Assembly: GCA_036250195.1 (NCBI GenBank)
Contig: JAVHZZ010000002.1
Coordinates: forward strand, 279,454,960 to 279,518,959
Reading direction: 5' to 3'
From: Mixophyes australis
Taxonomy: Eukaryota > Chordata > Amphibia > Anura > Limnodynastidae
Length of the DNA: 64,000 bases
Shown: piece after piece, positions 20,040-31,965 of the stretch
Position numbering within the stretch: position 1 is the first letter of the stretch
Layout: every line of letters begins with the position of its first letter
The notes under the pieces: model-generated
The model's database searches: none
The model's input: the letters and a program-made list of their open reading frames with translations, nothing else
What the model was told of the DNA's origin: nothing
Position numbers and translations under genes: made by a program

Positions 20040-20440
20040 CTTTGAACATAAAATTGTCGGTGATCTTGAGCGATTTGCAGCAATTTTGAAATCGCTGAAA
20101 AAATCTCAGCTTGATACTTTTACCCCCTGGAATGTTTTTCACTTCAATTTTGTTGGTTACAAGGTCACATTAAAGGTAAAAAAGGGTCTGACATGATTTA
20201 TCTTATTTCAGAGTTTATATCAGACATATGCAAATTCATCAATATGTGCAGACTTTTTACATCCACTCTATCTATAACATTGATATTGATGTCTTAACAC
20301 CGGGATCGGAATTTGACACTGATATATGGCTGTTAAACTAGCTACACTATTTTTAATATAAATATTATATTTCACATAGCTTTAATATGATATATCTGTT
20401 TATTTTTAAATATTTTTGGGGGAATAAAATTCTCTTCTTA
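20040..20440. other. AT-rich flank of hAT-A
   Basis: No gene or repeat was recognised. Confidence 0.4.
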
Positions 20441-21060
20441 GTTGTTTGCCTTCTAACAATGCCCTCCACTTCACTGAAACCACCCAGGCTAAAGTTATAA
20501 ACGACCTTCTCTCAACCAAATCTAAAGGTCACTTTTCCTTGTTCATCCTCCTGGACCTCTCCGTGGCTTTCAACACCATTGACCACTTCAGTATCCAAAG
20601 CTTTTCCTAGGTTGTCCCTCTTTATTGTAATCTCCAACGATCCATCTGACTGTGCACTAATTTGGGCTCCTTCAAATGGGCACTCAAAACTAATATTTCC
20701 TCAAAGCCTACCAGTCATCCATCTAATCTTCTATCCATACTTGATTAACTTACCCTCTCTCTCCCCGCTCTCTTGTGCTCGATCCCCTCCTCTGACTCCC
20801 TTTGTGCCTCCCTTCTGTTTTCCCTCCTTCTAGGATGTAAGCTCTTATGAGCAGGGCCCTCTTCCCTCTTGTTTCTCTACCTATTCCCCTGCTCCTATTT
20901 CACTATGCAAGCTATGTTTGGAGTATTTTAACTCCTGGAAAAATGTATTTAATGTTCTGTACTGTATTTAGCCTGTATGGTCTTATGTCTGTCTCTGTAC
21001 GGTGCTGTGGAAATTTTGTGGCGCCCTATAAATAGATGCTAATAGTAATAATAATAATAA
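20441..21060 (+). mobile_element. L2/CR1-type LINE, truncated, with TAA-repeat tail
   Basis: A short RT piece reads AKVINDLLSTKSKGHFSLF followed by ILLDLSVAFNTIDHF (20495-20588). This fits the FDTIDH motif block of L2/CR1 reverse transcriptases, with the usual Asp replaced by Asn. After a large internal loss the 3' end follows: GTAAGCTCTTATGAGCAGGG (20837) to GTGGCGCCCTATAAATAGAT (21020), then TAATAATAATAA. The same type of 3' end (AAGCTTGCGAGCAGGGCC, GGCGCTATATAAATAAATGA) closes the LINE at 30290-31296. Confidence 0.75.
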
Positions 21061-23644
21061 GTTGACGGTTTAATTAGCCGGTAGCTGAATGGATGTCTGA
21101 GGCTTGGTGAGTGCCTTCAGCGTACTTCAGGGTCCTCAGCGGCAAATCAAATGTGATTCACTGCTGACTTCTTTATGGGCGTGATGGGGACCCAATCAAG
21201 GCTTCCCGCCCCGGTATTTTGAATTTATTGCGCTGTGGTGAGCCAATCCGGGCTCGCCAAGTTGCCATACAGTGTTGCAACAATGTTACATGACGTTAGC
21301 AAGCCAGACGCTATATAGCCACTGACCACCACCATTTTGACAGTCCGACATCAGACAGCAAAGAGAGAAGTCAGAGCAGAATGGCCAGGAAGAAAATAAG
21401 AAGTGTAAGGTGGCAGAGAGCAGCGCAAAACAGCAGCAGGGAGCCCTTGTAAGGGTTAAAAGCTGCCCTGCCAAGAAGAAGCTGGGATCAAGAGGAAGAG
21501 AACCGGAGGAAGAAGTCTGCGGCTGGCATAGAGGATGGCGGCAGTGTGGAGAGCCCAGCACCTTTTTGGAGAGAGGACACTAGGCCACTTTGGGAGACAG
21601 GGCATTCGGCCTTGGCATACAAGGTCGGCTATAAGGCCTCTGACATAGTAAGGTACAAGGCCCTGGGCACCAGAGGGAGGGCACCAGGCTCCTTGTGTGT
21701 GCTTGTGGTGAAATATCAGGCTTCTGCCTAGAGAGCGTTAGGCTCTTGACTGGCAAAGCATGAGGCGCATGACTAGGTCAGGAAAAGGCACAAAGTCCTG
21801 AGTCCTAAAGTAATGGGTTAAGAAGCCATAAGTTCCAGGCAGCAGGTGGAGGCCTGAGCACAGAGAGGTGCCGGCAGATACAGGTGGCCCAGGGTAGGTA
21901 GGGAGTAGCAGGATTGGGAGAGGAATTCAGCTGACTAAAAGACCGTGACCACTCTGCTCCTCTGAAGTGTAGAAGGTGTGGGAGTCCCTTTCCGGATATA
22001 GCTAGGGCTACTCGAACCACTGTAGTGCCTTGAGCCACAGTTCAACCCTCATCCTTAATGCCCTGACATGCTCACTGTATCCAGTGAGTAGACAACAGGA
22101 TCAATTAGTTTTGCAGTACATCACAACGTTTTGATAGAGTTCCTGCAGCTTAGGTTATGGGATCAAATTTGGGGGTGCACAGATTTGAGTTCCAGCAACT
22201 CCAGCTGGTGGTTCCACTTCCAAGCTGTGTATTCCATTAGGAGTGGGTTGACTTGTACTGTGTTCCGGCAGTGGCCACTGATGGTTCCAGGCAAGTTGTC
22301 CCTGTCTTGTGGATGCACTGTCCTAAACTGACCCCGGGAGTGTACAATTAATAGGCGGTGAAGTACCCTCCCCAGTAGGCTCCGGGTGTTGGTTGGGGTG
22401 AGTTGCTGTTAGGAAGAGAGAAATATCATAGTAGAATATCTCGGAGTTTCCCTGACAGGAGTCAGGACCCCATCAAAGGTAGGCCCCTGGTACACCCTTT
22501 CTCATCTACACATCTAATATCTACTGCCTCATAACTGTGGGTGTTAAGCAGATTAGTACACAACACCTAGTACTAGCAAGTTGTAAGTGTTGCAGAACCA
22601 GGTCACATAGACTCTTGATAGGACCAGGAACTGCCTGCTGTTTTGTAGCTAGTATAGGTGTGGTTGGTACATGACAGTCTGCAGGTCGAGCTGTGGGAGA
22701 GCTGTGTTCTTATCGCCCGGTTCTAACAGGTGCCGATACATGGAGTGTGGATGAGTGCCAGGAAAAGACCGTGAGTTCCGGTAAGTATCACCATCCTGTG
22801 TGGGTCTTCTTCTTGGCAAAGGCCCTCAACTGCATAGGGGTGGGGGGATACTCAGACGGATTCTGTTCCTGTCCCAGGTATACGTAGTCCCGTGCCCAGG
22901 TCAGAGTAAATTGAAAGAACGGTAAACAGGGTATAGGGAAGTCTCTATACTCCAAACCGCCACCTCGTACACACCTTCATTCGGAACTGTAGCTCTTCTT
23001 GCCAGTAATTCTCTCTCCTTTCTTTAGGCTGAACCACCAGGTAGTGCGTACGATGAAGTATAACAGCAGGGGAGTTGGTTAAAAGGAGTGTCCAGTGTAT
23101 TTCATAGTTATCCCTCAGGATCTGCTTGAAAGGGATTGGGGGTTTGTGTAGTCTCCTCCCTCAGGCAACCCTACAGCTGTGTTTGCAGAGGTTTACTTTC
23201 AAATTGTATATTATGTTATATGTTATATTATGTTGTAAAGGGGAAAAAATAAATGTAATAATGATGCCAACTGTGTTTTTGAATGAAGCATTTTGTATTT
23301 TTATGAATGAATAGCCATTCTTAATTTTGATTAGATGCTCTGTATTTAATTAACACCAGGAACTACCTCAATGTTGTACCCTCAAAAGAAACCTCACATA
23401 AATGTAGTGGTGAAAAGCATCAGTAACTTTATAAGTTTATTTGTAATTTTGGATTGAAGAACTAGATGACTTAACATACATTTAGAGAAAGAGGTAATTT
23501 TATAGGTTTTGATTGAGCATCAGAAGCTTTGTATCTCAATTCTCTGTACACTTATCTCAGCCATTACTTTAATCAGTGTATGACTGTGAGTCAGTTTCAA
23601 TCAAAGACTAACTTTGTGATGCTGTTAATCAGATAGAACACTTA
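21061..23644. other. Unassigned, relatively GC-rich 2.5-kb segment
   Basis: Only short frames are present and none has recognisable similarity. A TATA-like TATATAGCC at ~21311 followed by purine-rich sequence resembles an LTR or DNA-transposon leader, but no boundaries were found. It could be a non-coding part of an unrecognised repeat. Confidence 0.35.
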
Positions 23645-23819
23645 GGGGTATATTTACTAAACTGTGGGTTTGAAAAAGTGGAGGTGTTGCCTACAGTAAC
23701 CAATCAGATTCTAATTATCATTTGTTTAGTCCAGTCTACAAAATGGCAGCTAGAATCTGATTGGTTGCTATTGGCACCATCTCCACTTTTTCAAACCCGC
23801 AGTTTAGTAAATATACCCC
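23645..23819. mobile_element. Palindromic MITE with 3-bp TTA duplication
   Basis: This 175-bp element begins GGGGTATATTTACTAAACTG and ends with the inverted equivalent, flanked by TTA on both sides (23642-23644 and 23820-23822). Arms are joined through AACCAATCAGATTCTA and TAGAATCTGATTGGTT blocks. A close relative of the same length lies at 37787-37961. The 3-bp duplication and foldback form fit a PIF/Harbinger-type MITE; that superfamily assignment is an inference. Confidence 0.85.
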
Positions 23820-23822
23820 TTA

Positions 23823-24994
23823 ATGGTGATCAGATTATGTGTTCTGGATGCTGATTATGTTGGTAGCTGCTGCAGCAACATTGTCTCTCTATTTACTGGT
23901 ATGTTGGTGGAACTGAATACAACTACCAATATAATCAAATAGCAGGTTCCCACCAGTCTTCTGGTTTTGTATCTTGTGAATTATATTGGGAGAATGGCAT
24001 ATACCAACTGGGAACTGTAATATAATTAACTTGGGCTAATGACTACAATCACAATCAATTAAGAAAAGATCTTATGTTAACTAAAATTATCAAGCTGCAG
24101 CTACAGAGGACTAGTTCCTTATGAACATTTCATCATTATATATAGAGATCCAGCACAGCAATCACTATTTATGGATCCTTTGGCTTTTTCAGGTGTGTTT
24201 TTAGCAAACTCCAGTCAGGCTGTCTAATGTCTCTCTCTCTCAACAGTGGGGCCCTGCTCGGCCTCCTACCATATAATCCGCTCCATAGTGTTGGAAACAG
24301 ATGGCGCAAGTTGAAACTGTCATACCTTGTGTCTGAATCCATTTGGCAGTTGATTCAGGTACTTTCTCCACCTTTTAAACAATCTTGAATTCTTCAATCA
24401 AGTTTACTGTTTCCTGGGAGTTTGGTTGTAATGTTATGGGCTTTAAACTCTGTAATAAAATTTAGTGCAGTGTAAATGGGAAAACCAATGTCTCTGAAAA
24501 TAGATTTGTAGCCTTGAGATTGTCCATACATGGCTTGCCTACAATCAACTATTTGACCTCTTTAGACAATTAACTGTCTTTCTTTCCTTTCTCATTACAA
24601 TACACATAGTGACACAAAACAGTAGACCGAGTCATTTTCTCTATTCAAGCTGGCTTAATAAGAGATTTTTTATATTGCAAGGCACCTTCAACCCACCACA
24701 GGGGAGTTCAGTTCTAAAGTGATGGGGAATCATCTGCTTGGAATCTAATTATTTCTAACTATTTCTAAAAGGTGTTGATAAATTTGTCTAACTCATTTAA
24801 GGAGTCTGTGTGGAATAAGCTACAACTTAGTAAATTTTTGTACTAGCTGTGATTAATTCAATTGCAAACCAAAGAAATACATATGTGCATGCCAATACAG
24901 AAATGTTTTTATTTTTAAATAAATGGCTGCTTTTTTGCTATCATGTCCATGTTTTCTCTCTAATGTCCACTTGACCTTTTAGCTGGTTCTCAAA
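23823..24994. other. AT-rich sequence, nothing recognised
   Basis: No coding similarity or structured repeat seen. It may include the unrecognisable 5' part of the gypsy fossil that becomes visible at 24995. Confidence 0.4.
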
Positions 24995-25411
24995 TTCTTT
25001 TTGGAAGAATTTACTTCTTATACACCCAAGCTAAAATTCATCAGGAAAATGAAAATCTACAAAAACAGGCAATTTTGATCTTTTTCGACTCCCACTGTGA
25101 CACATCTTTTTTGTGGAAAAGAAAAATGGGTCAGTACAGCCTTTTGTGAATTATCAAAAACGAAATCTCAGTGTAACACAGATATCCGCTACCTCTTATT
25201 TCTGCACTGCTTAAGTAATTGGCCAAGGTATACTGTAATGAAATAAATGCAATTCTTACTAGATGCAGACAATACAAATATACTGTAATGCCATTTGGGT
25301 TGTGCAATAGATCCTAGTAAATTAATTATATATCCCAAAATATACTTGACCAATTATATCTTAAGGATATTCTCATCTTTTTGGCTACTTTACCAGAACT
25401 TCAAATCAATG
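24995..25411 (+). pseudogene. Ty3/gypsy reverse transcriptase fossil, first piece
   Basis: Across several frames and stops, the sequence reads as decayed gypsy RT. A piece like GRIYFLYTQAKIHQENENLQ corresponds to the region before the RT core. VEKKNGSVQPFVNYQKRNLS corresponds to the FVKKKDG..RPC.DYR block. [10 protein letters not shown] (~25280) is nearly perfect, and KDILIF (~25362) stands for the catalytic YLDDILIF with the first residues lost. It is interrupted at 25411 by the LTR element and continues at 29882. Confidence 0.75.
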
Positions 25412-26433
25412 TGTGACGAAACGAGTGTGATACGCTAACCATTCTGTGTCTCGTTTCTCACATAATGTGGATTATAGTACTTTTTATAGCCCTTGCTTTT
25501 GTTCCCCAGCTCACCAGACTACAACTGCATTGTCCAATTACATGTGGTTAAGGGAACATTGTAGTTCAATGTAAATGTGTATATTGTGTATTATATATTG
25601 ATGACTTGCAGTAATGTTATTCATTGTCCTTAAACTGAAGCCAGGAGGGTTATGGGTAAAGATCAGGTGGTGTCCAGGATACAGGTGAGCGGGCTGGAGC
25701 TGCATTCATTCCCCCCCCCCCTTCTCTACAAGAAGCATGGAACAGCTGGGGACCCTATGACATCACAAAGTAGTGTAAGGGGTTAATTTAGCAGTGGCTC
25801 ACTGCTACCTTATCCTTGAAAGTAGGGGAAGTCAATTAGCATCAATTGTTCTCCTTAGGACTAGTCCAGATTTTCTGTCTGCATCCCAGCAGGGGGCTTC
25901 TGTGAAAGGACAGCTCATCTTCACTGCCCTGTCCAAACCCCCTAGTCCTGCACTGACCATTGGTTAAGAATAGACCCAGGGTTTTGCCCAGGGAGGGGAA
26001 AGAATGTGGAAATTAGACCTGAGATATAAGGAACGACTCCAGGGGGGGAAGGTTGTTCATTCTGCGATTTCATTCATGAAGACTGCAAGATCTAGTTTTG
26101 AGTTGTCGTTCTCTACTAGTCTATATATGCAGCTGAGAGAGATCCATTGGTCGTGAAGTCTAGACAGCCAGGTGACTAACTCCTTAAACTAGTGGGGTAA
26201 GGGAGAGATGATGTGGTAAACCTGCCTGGCATTTATTTACTGTGTGTACATAATATTCTAGTGTTTGTATGACAATAAATATACTGTTGTATTTTTATAA
26301 CTGCATTTGCCTGAGTGACTATACGAATCCTAGAAGGTACTGGGTAGACTTCCCTGGCATAGGAAGGCACTCGTGGGTGGCCAGCCAGCGTGAAGTGGGT
26401 AGCATTAGGCCAGATAAACTCGGTATCTACACA
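25412..26433 (+). repeat. 5' LTR
   Basis: This is a TG...CA segment ending GGTATCTACACA. A polyadenylation-type word GACAATAAATATACTG lies at ~26270. The last ~600 bp match the 3' LTR with scattered substitutions, for example AGATTTTCTG against AGACGTTCTG. Confidence 0.88.
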
Positions 26434-26437
26434 TTTT

Positions 26438-26455
26438 TGGTGGCAGCAGTGGGGT
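26438..26455 (+). promoter_or_regulatory. Primer-binding site, tRNA-Leu-like
   Basis: Four bases after the LTR the sequence TGGTGGCAGCAGTGGGGT begins. The 3' end of vertebrate tRNA-Leu (AAG type), including CCA, is complementary to TGGTGGCAGCGGTGGG, so the match is 15 of 16 bases. A leucine primer is the namesake feature of ERV-L but also occurs in other LTR elements. Confidence 0.7.
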
Positions 26456-26631
26456 CACTCAGTCCCAGGTCCTCTCTGGGTAGAGCTGCAGGGGAACTGT
26501 ATCGTGATACATTCCAGGGCTCTGCAAACCAGTTACCACTAGAAACCAGTTACCACATTATCCTGAACTTACTCCTAAAGGCTTTAAGGTAGAAAGTGTC
26601 ACAAAAAGCATTGTGGGCTTTAGGCGAGGGA

Positions 26632-27481
26632 AGATGCCGCTTAAGTGTCGATTTGATAAGGGGAAGCGCACCCCGCCAGAGGAGAGCGGAAGATGGAACC
26701 GTGTCTCAAAGAGGGGAAATCACAGTGAGGTGATCCCTGGAAGTAAAATGGGTGTGAGCTCTAGGAACAAGAGAGCAGATCACAGCCCAGTATTGAAAAA
26801 GTTCCCAAAGGAAGGGATGAAGCAGTCCAGTACAACCAAGAGAAAGGTGTGTACTGGGATGAAGGACTGTGGCAGTGTTTGCAGGATGGGGATATGGATG
26901 TGTTGCACCACCCCACCACAATGCAGCACATTTTGGATTATTGGGATGAGGAGTGCCCAAAGATTATTATGTGGGAAGGAGCTAATCTACAGGAGAAATC
27001 TGAGAACCTGTTGGATGTGTTCCTAATGTTGAAAGAGGAAGCAAGTATCTGTAATTTTCAGGATGAACCAGAATGGGATGATTTTACACATGAAGTTATT
27101 TGTACTATGCAGAATCTGGCCAAGGGAAAATCCAGTTACAACAATATTCAGCAGTACATACAAGATGGAAATGGACTGTTACAGCACAGGGACATGCATG
27201 ATGAATCCCCTGCAAATGTACTAATAGAATCTGTCCCATTAGCAGATTCTACAGATCAACTAGAGACAATGAGTATGGAGGAGCTGATAGTGGAATGCAA
27301 GATCCGGGGTGTACCGTTCCTGTGCTGCACGCACAGGGATATCCTCAAACGTCTTTTAAAAGATCAGGAGAATCCCATCAATGCCTTCAGTGTCTATAGG
27401 AAATGGATGCTCACTTTAGGTCCCCACATACCTCTCTGGGAACAAATGCAATGTCTGCAACAGAGTTTTGAAGAAGCATAG
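26632..27481 (+). pseudogene. gag-like gene of the LTR element, one frameshift
   Basis: The frame opens MPLKCRFDKGKRTPPEESGR (26632), a basic N-terminus. A shift between about 26745 and 26830 moves it to the frame containing YWDEGLWQCLQDGDMDVLHH. The rest is open to the TAG at 27479. Near its C-terminal part, MSMEELIVECKIRGVPFLCC followed by HRDILKRLLKDQ resembles a SAP-type helix-turn-helix nucleic-acid-binding motif. No CCHC zinc knuckle is seen. I do not recognise the family from sequence alone. Position between the primer site and the 3' LTR suggests a gag-like role. Confidence 0.6.
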
Positions 27482-28144
27482 GATGAGGTATGGCGACAAG
27501 GACTTACGGACACTGAAATGTGGCAGGATCAGTGTTATCGAGTGAATAATGAAAAATGTCAATTGCAATATCTTTTGTCACACTCTAAAAAAATGGCTGC
27601 TCAGTCTGTTAACTAGGGGGAGGTCCATTCCAGTGGATTATACACAGTTGCCCAAACTATCTTGGGGGAGACTGGAGGACTGCTTGGTGAGGATGTTGTA
27701 CCTCTGACTACTCAGAAAGGATTAGGAGAAATCCTCCCATTTGGTGACTTGGATGGAAAAGAGCTACCAAGTAAGTACCATGTAGTAGCATCTTCTGATA
27801 ATTTGCCAGTGTTATTGGCACCCGAGACTGTGTCTGAGTTAGAACAGAATTACAGAAAAGACCAGTTATGCACCCCTGTTGTGCCTGAAAATGTTTTGTT
27901 TAATTAAGTAATGCAGAATACTGCATGTGTGCTCTCCGGTGCAAGTGATGCACAGCTGTACCCAATTGTGGCAGAAGAGAATCATAAACTTGCTCAACAT
28001 ATGATCTCAGCAGAAATCATGATTACAGACTATATGACAGAATTAAGGGGAGAGGATAAAGAAATTGTCATGTCAGAAGCCACTACCATGGGGCTCTGAG
28101 AAAACTCCTACATCTTTCCCCATGCAGAATTGGCAGATGAGGAG
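27482..28144 (+). other. Remaining internal sequence of the LTR element
   Basis: Broken frames continue (for example 27662-27904, GGLLGEDVVPLTTQKGLGEI, and 27911-28099). These may be later gag or a lost pol start, but nothing matches a known domain. The join to the 3' LTR at GAGGAGATTAGC shares the word ATTAGC and looks like a deletion junction. Confidence 0.5.
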
Positions 28145-28607
28145 ATTAGCATCAATTGTTCTCCTTAGGACTAGTCCAGACGTTCTGTCTGCATCCAAGC
28201 AGGGGGCTTCTGTGAAAGGACAATACCTCTTCACTGCCCTGTCCAAACCCCCTAGTCCTGCACTGAACAATGGTTAAGAAGAATAGACCCAGGGGTTTGC
28301 CCAGGGAGGGGAAAGACTGTGGAAATTAGACCTATAATATAAGGAACAATTCCAAGGGGGAAGGGTGTTCATTCTGGGATTTCATTCATGGAGACTGCAA
28401 GATCTAGTTTTGAGTTGTCGTTCTCTACTAGTCTATATATGCAACTAAGAGAGATCCATGGGTCGTGAAGTCTGGACAACCAGGTGACTATAATTCAAAC
28501 TAGTGGGGTAAGGGAGATTTGATGTGGTAAACCTGCCTGGCATTTATTTACTGTGTGTACATAATATTCTAGTGTTTGTATGACAATAAATATACTGTTG
28601 TATTTTT

Positions 28608-29724
28608 TTTTATTTTTTTTAAATATATTTTTATTCAAATTTTTGTCAAAAATAAACGGTACAGCATATGTAATGGTCATACAACTCATAACAGAATTAA
28701 CAGCGATAGTTTGTAATACAGTTGAGGTAAGGAACTCAGAACCACCACAAACGGAGTGGTCCTCGAGATTAATAAAATACAGGTAAAACTAAATTCAAAA
28801 GAATTGTGGTTATGAGATAACCGGAGTACCATGGAGGGAGGATGGAGAAAGAGGAAGGGAGAGGGAAACAAAAGAAAAAAAAAAGAGAAGTGGAAAAACA
28901 GAGAGGGGGCAGATTGTAGGGGGGGGGGGTGAGAAGGAAGTGTTTTTTAGAGGGAAGAACAAGGAAGAAGGGGGCGGGAATAGAGCCTAGCGAGATTCAG
29001 CTCAAACAAATACAGCGGTATCGTTTTTTACATTTTTCAAGAAGAGGAATGTGTAGCAGAGAAGTACTCTTGCCACCTATGCCATGTGGACAGAAATTTG
29101 TAAGGGCGATCATTAACTACACTAGTCATGTGCTCTAGGTTATAAATATGCCAAACACTTTGTATTAGTTCAGAAACAGAAGGGCTCTCTGAATGTTTCC
29201 ATTTCCTGGCTATTAAGCATCTGGCTGCGGTCAGGATGTGGCTCGGGAGTAACCACATAATTTTGTGGGTGTCAGGAGGTAGCCGAGGGAGGAGAAAGTA
29301 AGATAGATGGAATGGAGATCTTTGATTTGTTATTTTATGAATAAGATCAGCTACCTCTTTCCAGAAGGGGATGATTTTTGGGCAGCTCCACCAGATGTGG
29401 GACAGGGAGCCGCGTTGGCCACAGTTGCGCCAGCAAAGGTCAGAGGTTGCCGGAAAGATTGTTTTCAGTCTGGATGGGACTAAATACCACCGGAATAAGA
29501 GTTTATAGGAGTTTTCTTTTATCTGTGTACAGATAGAGGATTTAGCGACTGCCTCGCGAATCTCCGTCCACTCCTCCGGATCCAAAGATTCAGCCATCTC
29601 CTCCTCCTAGCTGAGCTCATGAGCCTCCTCGTCAGGTAAATTGTGACTCATCAGTAGGGAATAGAAAGTGGATATTAAACCTTTAGAAGACGTTTTGTTT
29701 TTACAGAAGGATTCTAGGGGGGAG
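28608..29724 (-). mobile_element. 5'-truncated L1-type LINE in the 3' LTR
   Basis: This is a 1.1-kb insertion flanked by the 15-bp duplication TACTGTTGTATTTTT (28593-28607, 29725-29739). The plus-strand left end is T-rich, i.e. an A-rich tail with AATAAAAATA on the element strand. The uninterrupted site is visible in the 5' LTR at ~26280. All hallmarks of target-primed reverse transcription are present. Confidence 0.93.
29037..29597 (-). pseudogene. L1 ORF2 C-terminal fragment
   Basis: An open frame of 186 residues, MAESLDPEEWTEIREAVAKS..., contains LLFRWYLVPSRLKTIFP, then CWRNCGQRGSLSHIWWSCP and IIPFWKEV. These match the Cys-containing C-terminal region of frog L1/Tx1-type ORF2 and the second fragment at 41881-42702. 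RT and endonuclease are absent because of 5' truncation. Confidence 0.85.
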
Positions 29725-29881
29725 TACTGTTGTATTTTTATAACTGCATTTGCCTGAGTGACTATACGAATTCTAGAAGGTACTGGGTAGATTTCCCTGG
29801 CTTAGGAAGGCACCCGTGGGTGGCCAGCTAGCGTGAAGTGGGTAGCATTGGGCCAGATAAACCCGGTATCTTCACACAATG

Positions 29882-30285
29882 TAAAAAGAGTCTTCATATA
29901 TCTTTATACTACTCGCCTTTTTACTAAGCAGGAATAATGTGAATTTGAGAAAACATCATATTGCTTCAGTAGCTGGTCTTCAAATAGATCCACAAAAGAT
30001 CCAAATAGATTCAATTATTGATATTGGGGATATATATAGGCATTTATCCACTATCATAACTGCTTTAACTAAACTGACCATTGATAAACCATTTGTTTAG
30101 TATAAAGCTACTCAACAAGACTTTCTCATTTTAAAATAAAGATTTATTCAGAAGATGTTTCCTGCTGAAAACAATTATGACATTGGCAAAAAAACATTAT
30201 CAGTTATTAAACTAGCTTTTGAAGGGTGGAGAGATAATTTGCAAAGAGCAATGCATTCTACTTTGGTTCTTCCGGATTAAAAGAA
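29882..30285 (+). pseudogene. Ty3/gypsy RT/RNase H fossil, second piece
   Basis: It continues the RT broken at 25411. VKRVFIYLYTTRLFTKQE (29882) and CEFEKTSYCF fit the gypsy region after the catalytic aspartates (HVK.VL..L....L..K.EKCEF). Further on, NNYDIGKKTLSVIKLAFEGW (~30172-30230) matches the RNase H block NYDIGDKELLAIK.ALEEW. Stops and small indels are frequent. Confidence 0.75.
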
Positions 30286-30289
30286 TTTA

Positions 30290-31296
30290 GAGGGCCTGAG
30301 TCATTAAGAAGCGTATCTGCAAGGAGTAATAAAACCCTAAGAAAATCCTCTCTGCTTACCCTCAAAGTCAACAAGGAAGATTGTTCCCCACATTGACTCT
30401 ATATCTAAATCATGTTACATACATCTAAAGAACATTTCCAGAATCCGCACATATCTCACACAAGACACTGCTAAAACCTTAATTCATGCACTAATCATCT
30501 CCCGCATTGACTATTGCAATTCCCTCCTTACTGGTCTTCCCAAAAACAGACTCAAACCCCTAAAATCTATTTTGCATGCTTCGGCAAGACTGATTTTCCT
30601 TGCAAATAGCTATTCCTCTGTTGAATCACTCTGTATGTCTCTACACTGGCTGCCTGTCTTCTACCGAATCCAATATAAAATACTTTTACTAACCTACAAG
30701 GCCATCAACAAAGCTGCACCAACATACATCTCCTCTCTTGTCTCAAAATATCTCCCAACTCGGCAACTCCATTCTGCAAAAGATCTGCGTCTCTCATCCA
30801 CCCTCATTACATCCTCCCATTCCCGGTTACAGGACTTTTTTCGGGCTGCACCCACTCTATGGAACTCTCTCCCTCGCACAATAAGACTCTCCTCTGTTCT
30901 ACAAACTTTCAAGCGTTCTCTGAAAACCTACCTATTCAGACAAGCTTATAATATTCCTCAACCACCATCTTAACCTTACTACCTTTAGCCTGTTACACAA
31001 TTTCACACAAGACAACTACCCCCGGACCAACATTGTTGTGTGACAGGATCATTTAGCTTATGAGTCACCCTACCTTTGCAGTCTGGCTGGGCCAAGATGC
31101 AAAATGTATACTTAACCTCATGTGTCAATCTCCCATTGTCCCATAGATTGTAAGCTTGCGAGCAGGGCCTTCTCACCTCTTTGTCTGTTTTACCCAGTTT
31201 GTTTATTAGTTTATTACGTTTGTCCCCAATTGTAAAGCGCTACGGAATATGTTGGCGCTATATAAATAAATGATGATGATGATGATGATGATGATA
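30290..31296 (+). mobile_element. L2/CR1-type LINE, 5'-truncated
   Basis: Contains the ORF2 C-terminus (30368-30973) followed by a 3' UTR with AAGCTTGCGAGCAGGGCC and GGAATATGTTGGCGCTATAT. It ends in a (GAT)n tail (31266-31295), as in other L2-like LINEs. It separates the RNase H and integrase pieces of the gypsy fossil. The exact 5' boundary was not resolved. Confidence 0.85.
30368..30973 (+). pseudogene. L2/CR1 LINE ORF2 C-terminal region
   Basis: An open segment reading HIDSISKSCYIHLKNISRIR, LIHALIISRIDYCNSLLTGL, LHWLPVFYRIQYKILLLTYK, then FFRAAPTLWNSLPRTIR and FKRSLKTYLFRQAYN. These are the standard conserved blocks after the RT domain of L2/CR1 LINEs. The frame ends at TAA 30971. It is well preserved but lacks endonuclease and most of the RT, so it is a 5'-truncated copy. 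Confidence 0.88.
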
Positions 31297-31965
31297 TGTT
31301 CCTTGTTGACTATGGGGGCATTTCGTTCCTGCTCTGCTCTACTACACAGGACACTGTAGGATACAATACGTACCTGTCGGCTCCAATAGGCATTTTATCC
31401 GCTGGACCCACCGGCACAAAACAGTGATTAAATAAATAAATACATAAATATTTAAAACAGCCTGGCTCCTCTCCCTCCCAAACACATTAGCCTTAGTGCT
31501 GCCAATCTAGGCTCATACTATAACCAACACTAGGCTTAGCTAGCCATGGGGTCTCCCTGCTATAATGACAAACCAGATCCCTTAGGGGGTTGGGGTCCGC
31601 AAAAAACAAGTGTGCCCATCCCACCGGAGGTATCTATCCCTGTGCTTAAAGTACTAGGACTCTTCCCACACCCCTGGGCAGTGGGTGTGGGATAATAAAA
31701 GTAGTTTTAATTATTAAGACACCATTTTGTGTTGGTGCAGTACAGGTCCCAGCAAGTTCAGGTTTCGATTAATAGTTTGGGCATGCTGGTACTTGTAGTA
31801 CTGCAGGCACCAGCATACCCATGGTAGCCACTGTCTGTCACTGTCGATGCTGCAGAATATGTAGTGCTTTACAAATAAGCAATGATTATGAATATTTACC
31901 TATTGGGCTGAGTAAAATGTATTTTGTAATGTGTAATGATCAAATGCTCATTTCTCTTGACATTC
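31297..31965. other. Unassigned, with a short hairpin
   Basis: No coding similarity. At 31784-31823 the sequence GCATGCTGGTACTTGTAGTA is followed by CTGCAGGCACCAGCATACC, a hairpin related to the one at 43496-43535. Confidence 0.4.

Larger units (their letters stand above)
25412..29876 (+). mobile_element. Non-autonomous LTR retrotransposon (tRNA-Leu-type primer site)
   Basis: The element starts TGTGACGAAACGAGTG and ends GTATCTTCACA, flanked by the 5-bp duplication CAATG (25407-25411 and 29877-29881). It has a 1022-bp 5' LTR, a primer-binding site, about 1.7 kb of internal sequence with a gag-like frame, and a 3' LTR lacking its first ~423 bp. No protease, RT or integrase is recognisable, so a deletion took most of the interior and the start of the 3' LTR. 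It sits in the RT of an older gypsy element and is itself broken by an L1 fragment (28608-29724). Confidence 0.9.
28145..29876 (+). repeat. 3' LTR (5'-truncated, split by an L1)
   Basis: The LTR resumes at ATTAGCATCAATTGTTCTCC, equivalent to position 25835 of the 5' LTR, runs to 28607, and continues after the L1 insertion at 29725. About 423 bp of U3 are missing. Confidence 0.88.

Noticed and set aside
4361..20047. An 8-bp target duplication for hAT-A
   Set aside because: The flanks TAATAAGT and CTTTGAAC do not match; I report the element without a duplication.
28490..28690. Short frames at the T-rich end of the L1 insertion
   Set aside because: They cross the LTR/LINE junction and reflect the poly(A) tail read in reverse.
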